From positions 1 to 8,035 of the forward strand of contig JAGQUY010000186.1 in NCBI GenBank assembly GCA_020438245.1: a stretch of 8,035 nucleotides of DNA, given 5' to 3'. The notes below the pieces were generated by a model. That model worked only from the letters and a program-made list of their open reading frames with translations, was not told where the DNA came from and searched no databases. Below, one piece after another: positions 1 through 6,797 of the stretch. Numbering within the stretch: position 1 is the stretch's first letter; every line of letters starts with the position of its first letter. The stretch comes from Bacteroidota bacterium. Its GTDB lineage: Bacteria > CLD3 > SB21. The translations under genes were made by a program, and so were the position numbers.

Positions 1-644
1 GCTGTTTGCCCGCCAATAGCCTTGGCATAATCGGACAATCGGGTTTTGTTGGTTGTTCCGACCTCCTTTAACAGCGCGCCGCTGCTTTCCATGATTTCCG
101 GCAGACGAAAAGAACCGCCAATCTCCACCAACTCGCCTCTGGAAACAATTACTTCTTTTCCTTTTGCAATCGAATTCAAAACCAACAGCACCGCGGCGGC
201 ATTGTTATTAACCGCCACGGCCGCTTCCGATCCGGTCAATAAATTGATCAACTCCTCAACCACCTGAGTCCGATCATTGCGCTCTCCGGAAGATAAATCG
301 ACCTCCAGATTGCAATATCCGTAGGCGAGTTGCTTCAGGGTTTCCATCGTCTGCCTTGAATATAAAGCACGTCCCAAACCGGTATGGAGGATAATACCGG
401 TTCCATTGATCACCGGTATCAACACAGGCTCCGTCAGACTTCTGATCCGCTTTGCTACGCGACCCAGAATCAGCTCAACAAGTTGTCCGCGTGTCTGCTG
501 TCCAACCGGCGCGTCCGACCTGAGTTGTGCAATTTCACGACGTATAATCCTGACAATAATCTCCCGATCAAATAGGAACGGTTGCAAACGATTTAGAATA
601 TCATTCACGGGAGGAAGGTTAGGTCTTTGGTCGGTTTTTTTCAT
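1..644 (-). CDS. selA: SelA, L-seryl-tRNA(Sec) selenium transferase (selenocysteine synthase), N-terminal part; runs off the left edge
   Basis: PLP-dependent enzyme that converts Ser-tRNA(Sec) to Sec-tRNA(Sec) with selenophosphate, in the cytoplasm. The first 214 codons are present, roughly the N-terminal 45% of a family protein of about 460 residues. An N-terminal helical region (about 1-75) is followed by the start of the large domain. Hallmark SelA strings are visible: VINGTGIILHTGLGRAL (78-94), VNNNAAAVLL (145-154), VIVSRGELVEIGGSFR (165-180) and EVGTTNKT (194-201). The PLP-binding lysine lies beyond the window. The ATG at 644-642 overlaps the TGA of the upstream CPBP gene as ATGA, and a GGA-rich stretch sits just before it, so translational coupling is likely. 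No frameshift or in-frame stop is seen. The family call is firm. The presence of the gene implies that the organism makes selenoproteins, although none is encoded in this window and selB, selD and selC are not visible. Confidence 0.95.
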   Translation of the reverse strand, partial: MKKTDQRPNLPPVNDILNRLQPFLFDREIIVRIIRREIAQLRSDAPVGQQTRGQLVELILGRVAKRIRSLTEPVLIPVINGTGIILHTGLGRALYSRQTMETLKQLAYGYCNLEVDLSSGERNDRTQVVEELINLLTGSEAAVAVNNNAAAVLLVLNSIAKGKEVIVSRGELVEIGGSFRLPEIMESSGALLKEVGTTNKTRLSDYAKAIGGQT

Positions 645-1585
645 TTTTCCAGGTGAACAAAAGGCTTTGTCAGCGCCTCGTACTTGGCTTTTCGCACTGA
701 ATCGGCCACTTGAAGCTGCTTTGTGTGAATCAGATAGTACAACGTGACCACCAATACGGATCCGGCAAGCAGTCCTTGTTGAACTCCAAAATAATCCCCG
801 GTAAGCGCATTTCGACCGGTCAGTTCAACGTGAAACAAAGAAAAGGTCGGGTGAATATCAAATACAGGACTTCCGAAAAACACCTGTTGAAAAAACGCTG
901 CAGAAGCCTGCAATCCAATGGATGCCCATAACGTTCGTGTTCTGAAATAGAAAACGCAGGCTATCAGGTTCCACACGGCCATATTGACCCCATGTATCCA
1001 GAGCTCCGGACGAAATTGCGTGTAAAGGATTGCAGATAGAAAGGATAGGAAGAGGGATGCGAATATCTTGCCCTGTGCTTCCGAAATAACCTGAAGTACG
1101 TAGCCGCGCAGGAAGGCCTCCACAGAAATCGACGCCAACAGCCAGAGTATCAGTTGGAGCACAATCAGCGCAGTCAAGTCTACCCAATCGAAAGGCTGCG
1201 CAGACAGGCTGACGGTTCCCAGCAGGGAAACCAATCCCAATGCAAGGAAGGTTAGAGCGAAACCGAGAAGTATTCCCAACACCACTTCTTTGGTCCATCG
1301 TTCATGAAACGATAAGCCGAAAGAATCAAACCTTCTTTTGTCCAGTACGGTCAAAGCGATCCAGGTGAGCATCAGAACAGCTGCCGCTTGGCATCCGAAC
1401 CGTATAGTCAGCCACACCGTCTCCAACAGAGGATCGGCACTCTTCGGGTCGTAAACCTGAAACCAGACCTGGATCAACTTGGTCAAAATCAGATAGATCG
1501 GGAAGAAAGCAAGCAGCCTCCAAAACCACTGAATTTGTCCAAGTTCGTTATAAATAAACGGGTTTATACTGCTTTTGGATGCCAT
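641..1585 (-). CDS. CPBP-family (Abi/Rce1-like) integral membrane protein, predicted protease-dead
   Basis: A 314-residue polytopic membrane protein with about eight hydrophobic segments (roughly 22-42, 58-82, 101-125, 136-154, 173-190, 199-215, 217-236, 270-287). The layout fits the CPBP/Rce1 intramembrane endopeptidase fold, including the VEAFLRGYVLQ segment (155-165) and a C-terminal LTGDYFG motif (261-267) typical of bacterial members. The active-site motifs are degenerate. The EExxxR motif reads V155-E156-x3-R160, the FxxxH motif reads Y188-x3-R192, and the HxxxN motif reads Q226-x3-A230. The Glu, both His and the Asn needed for catalysis in characterised Rce1-type enzymes are therefore all replaced. 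A non-proteolytic role is inferred; the substrate or partner is unknown. The ATG lies 2 bases after the TAA of the transglycosylase gene, with GGAG (1591-1594) five bases before it. The 3' end overlaps selA by 4 bases. The reading frame is intact, so this is not decay by frameshift. Confidence 0.8.
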   Translation of the reverse strand: MASKSSINPFIYNELGQIQWFWRLLAFFPIYLILTKLIQVWFQVYDPKSADPLLETVWLTIRFGCQAAAVLMLTWIALTVLDKRRFDSFGLSFHERWTKEVVLGILLGFALTFLALGLVSLLGTVSLSAQPFDWVDLTALIVLQLILWLLASISVEAFLRGYVLQVISEAQGKIFASLFLSFLSAILYTQFRPELWIHGVNMAVWNLIACVFYFRTRTLWASIGLQASAAFFQQVFFGSPVFDIHPTFSLFHVELTGRNALTGDYFGVQQGLLAGSVLVVTLYYLIHTKQLQVADSVRKAKYEALTKPFVHLEK

Positions 1586-1587
1586 GG

Positions 1588-3627
1588 TTACTCCATTATC
1601 GATTGCCGATACTCAATGTCGTCCTCGATGTCAAGACTGTCCGCGCTCTTGTAACCGCTAATCAGTTTTCGGGCTTCCCCGACCACCTGGAACGAAACAG
1701 GAAGCGATTTGAGCAGAAGGGTCGAGTCAATCACGTCCTTTTGTTCAAGCATTCGAACCACCCATTCCATAAACTGACGATGCTTGCGGATCAGTTGCCC
1801 TCCTTCGAAATACCGTTCATACTTTTTCGGGTTTGGAATAATAGTCGCCAGAAAAACCGCTTCGTCCACCGTCAAGTCTTTTGGCCTCTTTTTGAAGTAG
1901 AACTGACTGGCCCGCCCGATACCCCGGATGTCGGGTCCCCATTCGATAATATTCAGATAGATTTCCAACAGACGCTTCTTATGCGCTTCCTTTTCGCGTG
2001 CTTTGTCCAATAATTTCTCATGATTGATCAGCCACGTCAGAATCAGCTCCTGAAACTTTCTAGCGATTGTCTTTTCGCGACTCAAATAGATGTTCTTCGT
2101 CCACTGCATGGAAATGGTACTGGCGCCCCGCGCAAATTTCCCGGCCCTCAGATTGTCACGGATCGACCGTCCGATTTGCAGCGTGTTAAAACCGTCATTC
2201 TTGAAAAAAGAGTTGTCCTCACAATACAAAATAGAGTTGACCAGAACCGCTGGAAGACTGTCGAGTGGAACATAGTACGGATTCATCGGCCCCACCCAAA
2301 ACGTGGAGTCCTGTTCCTCCTCGGTCAGAAATTCGTATTGAAATGTATCTCTCAAATGAATGATATCAATGGAGTCACCGAGGGACAACACTCGAAAATC
2401 GTCGCTGACGTGTACATCCACATCGTACTTGGTGCTGTCAAGGAGCGCCAGATCAAGCTGCAGGCGCGCCTTAAAGTCGAAAGAACCCCGCACCTTCATG
2501 CCGTCAATCCGGGTCATCAGCGCGTTGGGTATCGACGCCAGAAAATCATCCATGCTCAACGGAGAAATCGTTGCAGTAACATCCAGGCGAGGTTCATCAT
2601 CCAAGTGATCAATCCGTCCTGCCAGAAACGTTTGAATCTTGTTTAAATAGACCTTTGTCGCCGGCTTGATTTCAATGTCGGTCAAACCGTAATCCAGATC
2701 TAGGTCAAATCCAACATTGATGTTTTTAAGTTTCTCATCGGCAACGGCTTCCGATTCAATCTCGACATCGATGAGGTTGAGCGATGCCTTCAACTGGCTC
2801 CGTTCCCCCTCGTCGAACAGGCTGTGAACCTCCAAATCAACTCCCTTAAGAAAAGCATCACCATGTAGGCGTGAACTCACTCCGGGTATTCTGAAAGGAG
2901 CATTAAAGAATGTGCTAACTTGTATTTTCTGACTGCGGTGGTTGAGGGTTCCGTCGGAAATCATATAGTTGACTCTGTCGTCCTGTTCTATCGTGCCGCG
3001 AACTTCAAGTTGAGCATCCCGAAAAAAACTCTCCTTCAGCGTAACCGAAAAGTCTTTGAAGATAAGATTTTCGCGATCATGAATATTGCGCTTGTAGGGT
3101 TCGGAGTATTCTCCAAACAGATGACTGACCTCAAAAGACGGAATCTTTCGGGAAAGATATCGATCAATAAATCTGGCAATACGATTCTGCGGCGCTGAAG
3201 CCGGGAATGTCCTGCGAACGGTGTCGGGAGCGGACTCCGTCGGCCTTGAAAAGTTGAACGACGTATCAGATTCCCTGACTATGCGAATGTATAGGCTATC
3301 CACCATAATTCTTCGGACGTAGTTTCCCGTCATAAAGCCGCCCAGATAAAACTCCACAGCCAGCCTGTTGATACGGACGATGGCATTCATGGATGAGTCC
3401 GGCCGGACGGACACGTCTGTCAACATGAGCGACGTGTTCGTCGGAAAGGAAATCCCGCCGACGTCGGTCAACAAACCGGTCCTTCGGCCGAAACCACTAA
3501 GTGCGGATCCGATTTTATCTTTGATAATCAGATGCAGCAAGGGCGGGCCGGCAAAAACCACAGTCAAAACCAGCACGATAAACGCAATGCTCAGCGATTT
3601 CCAGTATTTGCGGAAGAAATCTTTCAT
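1588..3627 (-). CDS. Membrane-anchored AsmA-like/GT51 peptidoglycan glycosyltransferase (no transpeptidase domain)
   Basis: 679 residues. A short basic N-terminus and one membrane segment (about 12-32) anchor it to the inner membrane. Residues about 35-440 form a beta-rich region resembling AsmA-like proteins (repeated strands, motifs such as LTDVSV and VRRIMVDSLYI). Residues about 450-620 are a GT51 domain that polymerises lipid II into glycan strands on the periplasmic face. GT51 motifs in order: E470-D471-x2-F474 (E470 the predicted catalytic Glu), GASTISMQWTKN (501-512), RKFQE (523-527, second acidic residue E527), LLEIYLNIIEWG (553-564), and GRASQFYFKKRP (571-582) leading to VDEAVFLATIIPNPKKY (587-603). 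No penicillin-binding SxxK domain follows, so it is a monofunctional glycosyltransferase, much longer than MtgA (about 240 residues). The usual His of the EDxxFxxHxG motif is Asn477. It starts 10 bases after the nupC stop with only a weak Shine-Dalgarno, suggesting coupling. The GT51 call is firm; the AsmA-like call rests on general pattern. Confidence 0.9.
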   Translation of the reverse strand: MKDFFRKYWKSLSIAFIVLVLTVVFAGPPLLHLIIKDKIGSALSGFGRRTGLLTDVGGISFPTNTSLMLTDVSVRPDSSMNAIVRINRLAVEFYLGGFMTGNYVRRIMVDSLYIRIVRESDTSFNFSRPTESAPDTVRRTFPASAPQNRIARFIDRYLSRKIPSFEVSHLFGEYSEPYKRNIHDRENLIFKDFSVTLKESFFRDAQLEVRGTIEQDDRVNYMISDGTLNHRSQKIQVSTFFNAPFRIPGVSSRLHGDAFLKGVDLEVHSLFDEGERSQLKASLNLIDVEIESEAVADEKLKNINVGFDLDLDYGLTDIEIKPATKVYLNKIQTFLAGRIDHLDDEPRLDVTATISPLSMDDFLASIPNALMTRIDGMKVRGSFDFKARLQLDLALLDSTKYDVDVHVSDDFRVLSLGDSIDIIHLRDTFQYEFLTEEEQDSTFWVGPMNPYYVPLDSLPAVLVNSILYCEDNSFFKNDGFNTLQIGRSIRDNLRAGKFARGASTISMQWTKNIYLSREKTIARKFQELILTWLINHEKLLDKAREKEAHKKRLLEIYLNIIEWGPDIRGIGRASQFYFKKRPKDLTVDEAVFLATIIPNPKKYERYFEGGQLIRKHRQFMEWVVRMLEQKDVIDSTLLLKSLPVSFQVVGEARKLISGYKSADSLDIEDDIEYRQSIME
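1591..1594 (-). promoter_or_regulatory. Ribosome binding site of the CPBP gene
   Basis: GGAG on the minus strand, inside the last codons of the transglycosylase gene and five bases before the CPBP ATG. It supports the start at 1585 and translation in tandem with the upstream gene. Confidence 0.6.
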
Positions 3628-3637
3628 CCACGGTTTG

Positions 3638-4945
3638 TTAGAGCAGGATACCTGCGATCGTACCTGTCAGCAAGGTCGCCAACATACCGCCCAAGACAGC
3701 TCGCAGACCCAACGCCGCCAGGTCCTTTCTTCGCTCAGGCGCCATCGGAGCAATACCCCCGATTTGAATGGCAATCGATGAGAAGTTGGCAAACCCACAG
3801 AGTGCAAACGTGGCAATGGTTATCGATTTTGGGTCCTGAATAACATTCTCCGCAATCATCCTTGCCATGTCGCTGTATGCAACAAACTCGTTGGCAACGA
3901 TCTTTGTGCCAAGCAGGGCTCCTACCTGCTGCGCTTCGGACCACGGAACACCGGCCAGGAATGCAACGGGAGAAAGCGCCCAACCGAGAAGTAATTGTAA
4001 CGAAAGTTCGTCGTACCCAAACAATCCACCGACCCCGGACAGGATTGCATTAAACATCGCAATCAGTGCGAGGAAAGCAAGCAGCATAGCTGCAACATTG
4101 AGGGCCAACTGCATACCATCGGACGCCCCGCTTGCGGCCGCTTCAAGTACGTTGGATGCGTTTTTTTCGACTTCTATTTTTACACTACCCTTGGTCACGG
4201 GTTCTTCGGTCTCTGGATAGAGTATTTTTGATAAAGCCATTCCGGCAGGTGCGGCCATAATGCTGGCCCCCAACAACTGCGTTGCAAAGAGAATCTGGCC
4301 CTCATTCAACGGAATTCCTTTTGCGGTCGCAAACGACTGGCCCAACATCTGGATGTAAGCAGCCATGACGCCGCCTGCGATGGTCGCCATCCCTCCGACC
4401 ATAATAGTCAGCAGTTCAGACTTCGTCATCGTCTTGATGAATGGTCGGATCATCAGAGGCGCTTCGGTTTGTCCGACGAAAATGTTCGCGGTATTTGAAA
4501 GGGATTCCGCGCCGCTGGTACCCATGAGACGCGCCATCACCCATGCCATGCCCTGGACAACTTTTTGCATGAATCCGAGGTAGTACAACACCGCCATCAG
4601 GGACGAAAAGAAAATGATCGTCGGCAACACCTGAAAGACAAAGAAAAAACCCATACTCCCCGACTGACCCGGACTCAGCGCAAGATCCCCAAAAACAAAC
4701 AACGCACCCTCCGTGGTGAAGGCCAGCAATTTGACGACACCGCGGCCAATCCAGTCGAAGGCCACCGCCAAAAAATTAAACGGCGCCCCCCACGACTTCC
4801 CTTTCAATACCAAGACGCCAAAAACAACTTGAATCAGGATTCCCGTTCCCACGAGGCGCCAATTAATGCGTCTTTTGTTGTTTGAGAAAAGAAAGGCGAT
4901 TGCCAAGATGGCCGCAATTCCCAAAATTCCGACAAGTCTATCCAT
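3638..4945 (-). CDS. nupC: NupC/CNT-family concentrative nucleoside transporter
   Basis: A 435-residue inner-membrane symporter that imports nucleosides with sodium or protons, of normal length for bacterial CNT proteins. Diagnostic signatures are SNTANIFVGQTEAPL (150-164), whose GQTE forms the first half of the nucleoside and cation site in the characterised Vibrio cholerae homologue; TKIVANEFVAY (347-357), with E353 the conserved binding Glu; and LCGFANFSSIAIQIGG (382-397), with N387 and S390 matching ribose-contacting residues. These residues are all intact, so the protein should be functional. A hydrophilic loop rich in charged residues at about 243-265 separates the two halves. The ATG at 4945 is preceded by GGAG (4953-4956) at seven bases. 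It lies 95 bases downstream of coaE and 10 bases upstream of the transglycosylase gene. A role in nucleoside salvage agrees with deoC in the divergent operon. Substrate specificity (purine or pyrimidine) and coupling ion cannot be read with certainty. Confidence 0.93.
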   Translation of the reverse strand: MDRLVGILGIAAILAIAFLFSNNKRRINWRLVGTGILIQVVFGVLVLKGKSWGAPFNFLAVAFDWIGRGVVKLLAFTTEGALFVFGDLALSPGQSGSMGFFFVFQVLPTIIFFSSLMAVLYYLGFMQKVVQGMAWVMARLMGTSGAESLSNTANIFVGQTEAPLMIRPFIKTMTKSELLTIMVGGMATIAGGVMAAYIQMLGQSFATAKGIPLNEGQILFATQLLGASIMAAPAGMALSKILYPETEEPVTKGSVKIEVEKNASNVLEAAASGASDGMQLALNVAAMLLAFLALIAMFNAILSGVGGLFGYDELSLQLLLGWALSPVAFLAGVPWSEAQQVGALLGTKIVANEFVAYSDMARMIAENVIQDPKSITIATFALCGFANFSSIAIQIGGIAPMAPERRKDLAALGLRAVLGGMLATLLTGTIAGILL

Positions 4946-4952
4946 GAGTCGA

Positions 4953-4956
4953 CTCC
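4953..4956 (-). promoter_or_regulatory. Ribosome binding site of nupC
   Basis: GGAG on the minus strand, seven bases before the nupC ATG. This is the best-placed Shine-Dalgarno in the minus-strand group and fixes the start. Confidence 0.6.
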
Positions 4957-4997
4957 AGGGGTGAGGGTGAATAGGTCTTCAGGGCCGGGTAAGTTAG

Positions 4998-5011
4998 ACA
5001 ATTCAAATTGT
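4998..5011. repeat. Short perfect inverted repeat upstream of nupC (operator candidate)
   Basis: ACAATT and AATTGT arms of six bases flank a two-base centre. The element lies 53-66 bases upstream of the nupC start and overlaps the spacer of the weak candidate promoter. The position would suit a repressor operator, but an AT-rich palindrome this short can arise by chance. Confidence 0.25.
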
Positions 5012-5040
5012 TTACGCAAGGAGGTAAGATCACGCAGGTG

Positions 5041-5646
5041 TCAATTGATTTGAAGGATCGTTCGATGAAGACGAATCACTTTTTCTTCCAGCAAATCAAG
5101 ACCGGCATCGTTGCGGAGGACCCATGTTGCCCGCTTTTCTTTTTCCTCAATCGGCATCTGAGATCGAATCCGATGGTTGATAGCATCTTCTGTAAGTCCG
5201 TCTCTGGATTTCAATCGCGAGATCCGGTTTTCAAGGCTTGCCGTTACGACGAGCACTCCGTCAAAAAGGCTATCCAGGGCCGTTTCATATATTAACGCTG
5301 CGTCAACGACAATCAACCGAACCAGTCGTTTCTTGGCATCAACGATACGGTTTTCACACTCCGCCCATAAGTGTGGATGAACTATTTCGTTCAATTTCAG
5401 TCTGCGTTCTTCCGAGGCAAAAACAAAATTACCCAGTTCTTTACGCTTCAGCCTGCCTTCGCCGTCGAGGAATTCCTTTCCAAAAGCATCAACGATCTCA
5501 TTCAACACCAACGGGCTGGATTCCACGACCTGTTTGCCGATCAAATCCGCATCGATCACCTCAGCACCCAAGTTCTCAAATAAAGAGGCCACGACGCTCT
5601 TACCGCAGCCTATTCCGCCGGTTAATCCTATAACAATTGACTTCAT
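5041..5646 (-). CDS. coaE: CoaE, dephospho-CoA kinase
   Basis: Catalyses the last step of coenzyme A synthesis, ATP-dependent phosphorylation of the 3'-hydroxyl of dephospho-CoA, in the cytoplasm. It has 201 residues, the normal size for the family. Seen are the P-loop GLTGGIGCGKS (7-17), the substrate-site D32-A33-D34 segment, FVFASEERRLKLNEIVHPHL (74-93), VVDAALIYET (113-122), and the lid and C-terminal R161-x-Q163 element followed by ATWVLRNDAGLDLL (173-186). The ATG at 5646 is chosen because family members begin a few residues before the P-loop. An in-frame TTG at 5661 would add five residues and lies three bases after AAGGGG (5665-5670); the same AAGGGG is 18 bases from the ATG, which is far, so the TTG remains possible. 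This is the first gene of the minus-strand group and is divergent from ltaE. All key motifs are present. Confidence 0.95.
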   Translation of the reverse strand: MKSIVIGLTGGIGCGKSVVASLFENLGAEVIDADLIGKQVVESSPLVLNEIVDAFGKEFLDGEGRLKRKELGNFVFASEERRLKLNEIVHPHLWAECENRIVDAKKRLVRLIVVDAALIYETALDSLFDGVLVVTASLENRISRLKSRDGLTEDAINHRIRSQMPIEEKEKRATWVLRNDAGLDLLEEKVIRLHRTILQIN

Positions 5647-5763
5647 GAGACAATGTGGCAATATCCCCTTTGGAAATCAAAACCAATTTCGACCGGCAGT
5701 TTTGCATTGAATTAGACCGGTACGACTAGTATTTTGAGAAAAAAGAGTATCGAACCTCTTCTG
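5647..5763. promoter_or_regulatory. Divergent promoter region between coaE and ltaE
   Basis: This 117-base region must hold the promoters for both groups unless transcription enters from outside. On the plus strand the best -10-like box is TAGTAT (5727-5732), but the nearest -35-like boxes, TTGCAT (5702-5707) and TTGAAT (5707-5712), are 19 and 14 bases away, so neither spacing is ideal. GACCGG occurs twice (5691-5696 and 5715-5720), 24 bases start to start. The self-complementary hexamers ACCGGT (5716-5721) and ACTAGT (5725-5730) lie next to the -10-like box. No minus-strand promoter stands out. The assignment rests mainly on the divergent gene layout. Confidence 0.4.
5743..5760 (+). other. 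Small potential hairpin just before the ltaE start codon
   Basis: AAGAG (5743-5747) and CTCTT (5756-5760) could pair around an eight-base loop, ending three bases before the ATG at 5764. It would mask the only purine-rich stretch in front of ltaE. The stem is short and may not be stable. Confidence 0.2.
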
Positions 5764-6789
5764 ATGCGAATCGTAGACCTGCGCAGCGACACCGTTACAA
5801 AGCCGACAGACGCAATGAGGGCAATTATTGCCGCGGCCCCTGTCGGGGACGATGTCTTCAATGAAGACCCGTCTATCAATGAATTGCAGGAAACCGTTGC
5901 CCGCATGTTTGGCATGGAGGCGGCGTTGTTTGTCCCCAGTGGAACGATGAGTAATCAGATCGCTCTCAAGACGCACACCCAACCCGGCAATGAAGTCATT
6001 TGCGAATGGGATAGCCATATTTTCAGGTACGAAGCCGGTGCCGCCGGCATGCTGTCGGGGATTATCACCAAGACGCTCATTGGCCAACGAGGCGTACTTA
6101 GCGCCGCTCAAATTGAAGCTGAGCTAAGCCATGACGACATCCACAGCGCCCCCACAGGACTGATCGCATTGGAAAATACCCACAATCGGGCTGGTGGAAC
6201 GCTTTATCCGATTGAACAGATTGCCGCCATTTCGAAAATGGCACGCTCCCACCAAATTCCTCTTCATCTGGATGGCGCCCGTCTTATGAACGCCTGCGTG
6301 GCGTCCCGTTCAAAACCAATGGATTTCGGCAACTATTTTGACACGATCTCCCTTTGCCTTTCAAAGGGTCTTGGTGCCCCGGTTGGCAGCGTGTTGGTGG
6401 GCAGTAATTCCTTCATTGAAAAAGCCCGATACTACCGTAAGGCCTTTGGTGGCGGAATGCGGCAGGCCGGACTTCTGGCGGCTGCCGGTCTGTATGCTCT
6501 CAGAAACAACGTCGACCGACTCCAAGAAGACCACGAGAATGCCTCCTTTCTTGCACAACACATTTCCAGAATGGCCAGCTTCGAGTTGGACGCTTCCGCT
6601 GTCCAAACCAATATTGTTATTTTTGAGGTGCGGAAAGGCACGGCCGCCCAAACGGTCGGAGAGTTGGAAAAACTCGGCATATTAGCCATTCCGTTTAGCG
6701 AAAAACGGGTTCGGTTTGTAACCCATATGGACGTATCCCTGGATGACATGAAACACGTTGTCCAACTTCTCCAAAAAACGTATAATTGA
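5764..6789 (+). CDS. ltaE: Low-specificity L-threonine aldolase
   Basis: PLP enzyme of fold type I that cleaves L-threonine or allo-threonine to glycine and acetaldehyde. It has 341 residues, typical of the family. Motifs: IVDLRSDTVTKPT at the N-terminus (3-15), GDDVFNEDPS (28-37), FVPSGTMSNQIAL (56-68), ENTHNRAGGTLYP (137-149), HLDGARLMNA (168-177) with the PLP-contacting Asp170 and Arg173, and CLSKGLGAPVGS (198-209) with the Schiff-base lysine K201. FGGGMRQAG (228-236) follows as usual. The ATG at 5764 places the family signature at the very N-terminus; an in-frame TTG at 5734 would add ten residues of no known similarity. There is no good Shine-Dalgarno directly before the ATG, which is unusual for this window. 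The gene ends with TGA at 6787-6789, eight bases before the preferred deoC ATG. The product acetaldehyde is shared with DeoC encoded next to it. Confidence 0.93.
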   Translation: MRIVDLRSDTVTKPTDAMRAIIAAAPVGDDVFNEDPSINELQETVARMFGMEAALFVPSGTMSNQIALKTHTQPGNEVICEWDSHIFRYEAGAAGMLSGIITKTLIGQRGVLSAAQIEAELSHDDIHSAPTGLIALENTHNRAGGTLYPIEQIAAISKMARSHQIPLHLDGARLMNACVASRSKPMDFGNYFDTISLCLSKGLGAPVGSVLVGSNSFIEKARYYRKAFGGGMRQAGLLAAAGLYALRNNVDRLQEDHENASFLAQHISRMASFELDASAVQTNIVIFEVRKGTAAQTVGELEKLGILAIPFSEKRVRFVTHMDVSLDDMKHVVQLLQKTYN

Positions 6790-6797
6790 GTAACACA

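Larger units (their letters stand above)
4946..5040 (-). promoter_or_regulatory. coaE-nupC intergenic leader with a possible weak promoter
   Basis: This 95-base gap is the only sizeable space inside the minus-strand group, so a nupC-proximal promoter could lie here. On the minus strand TTGCGT and TAACTT are 17 bases apart, but each matches the sigma-70 consensus at only three of six positions. No hairpin followed by a T-run is visible, so coaE probably reads through into nupC. The promoter assignment is weak. Confidence 0.25.

Noticed and set aside
46..267. Plus-strand 73-codon frame at the left end
   Set aside because: The opposite strand here encodes highly conserved SelA motifs, so the plus-strand frame is a shadow.
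641..643. TGA stop of the CPBP gene as a possible selenocysteine codon, given selA next to it
   Set aside because: The TGA coincides with the selA start, no continuation in frame resembles a CPBP protein, and no SECIS-like hairpin is evident; it is an ordinary overlapping stop.
858..1298. Minus-strand 146-codon frame overlapping the CPBP gene in another frame
   Set aside because: It is a frame-shifted shadow of the CPBP gene, whose own frame encodes clear membrane segments and has a ribosome binding site.
1579..2646. Long plus-strand open frames (144 and 208 codons) opposite the transglycosylase gene
   Set aside because: They are antisense to the conserved GT51 and AsmA-like coding sequence, have low-complexity compositional translations and no recognisable motif.
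5017..5032. Minus-strand ACCTCCTT near GATC, resembling the anti-Shine-Dalgarno end of 16S rRNA
   Set aside because: Only a few bases match and no other rRNA sequence is nearby, so it is most likely chance.
5008..5295. Plus-strand open frame of 95 codons preceded by a strong AAGGAGGT-like sequence (5019-5026)
   Set aside because: It is antisense to well-conserved coaE codons over most of its length, its own start lies upstream of the Shine-Dalgarno-like sequence, and its translation resembles no protein family.
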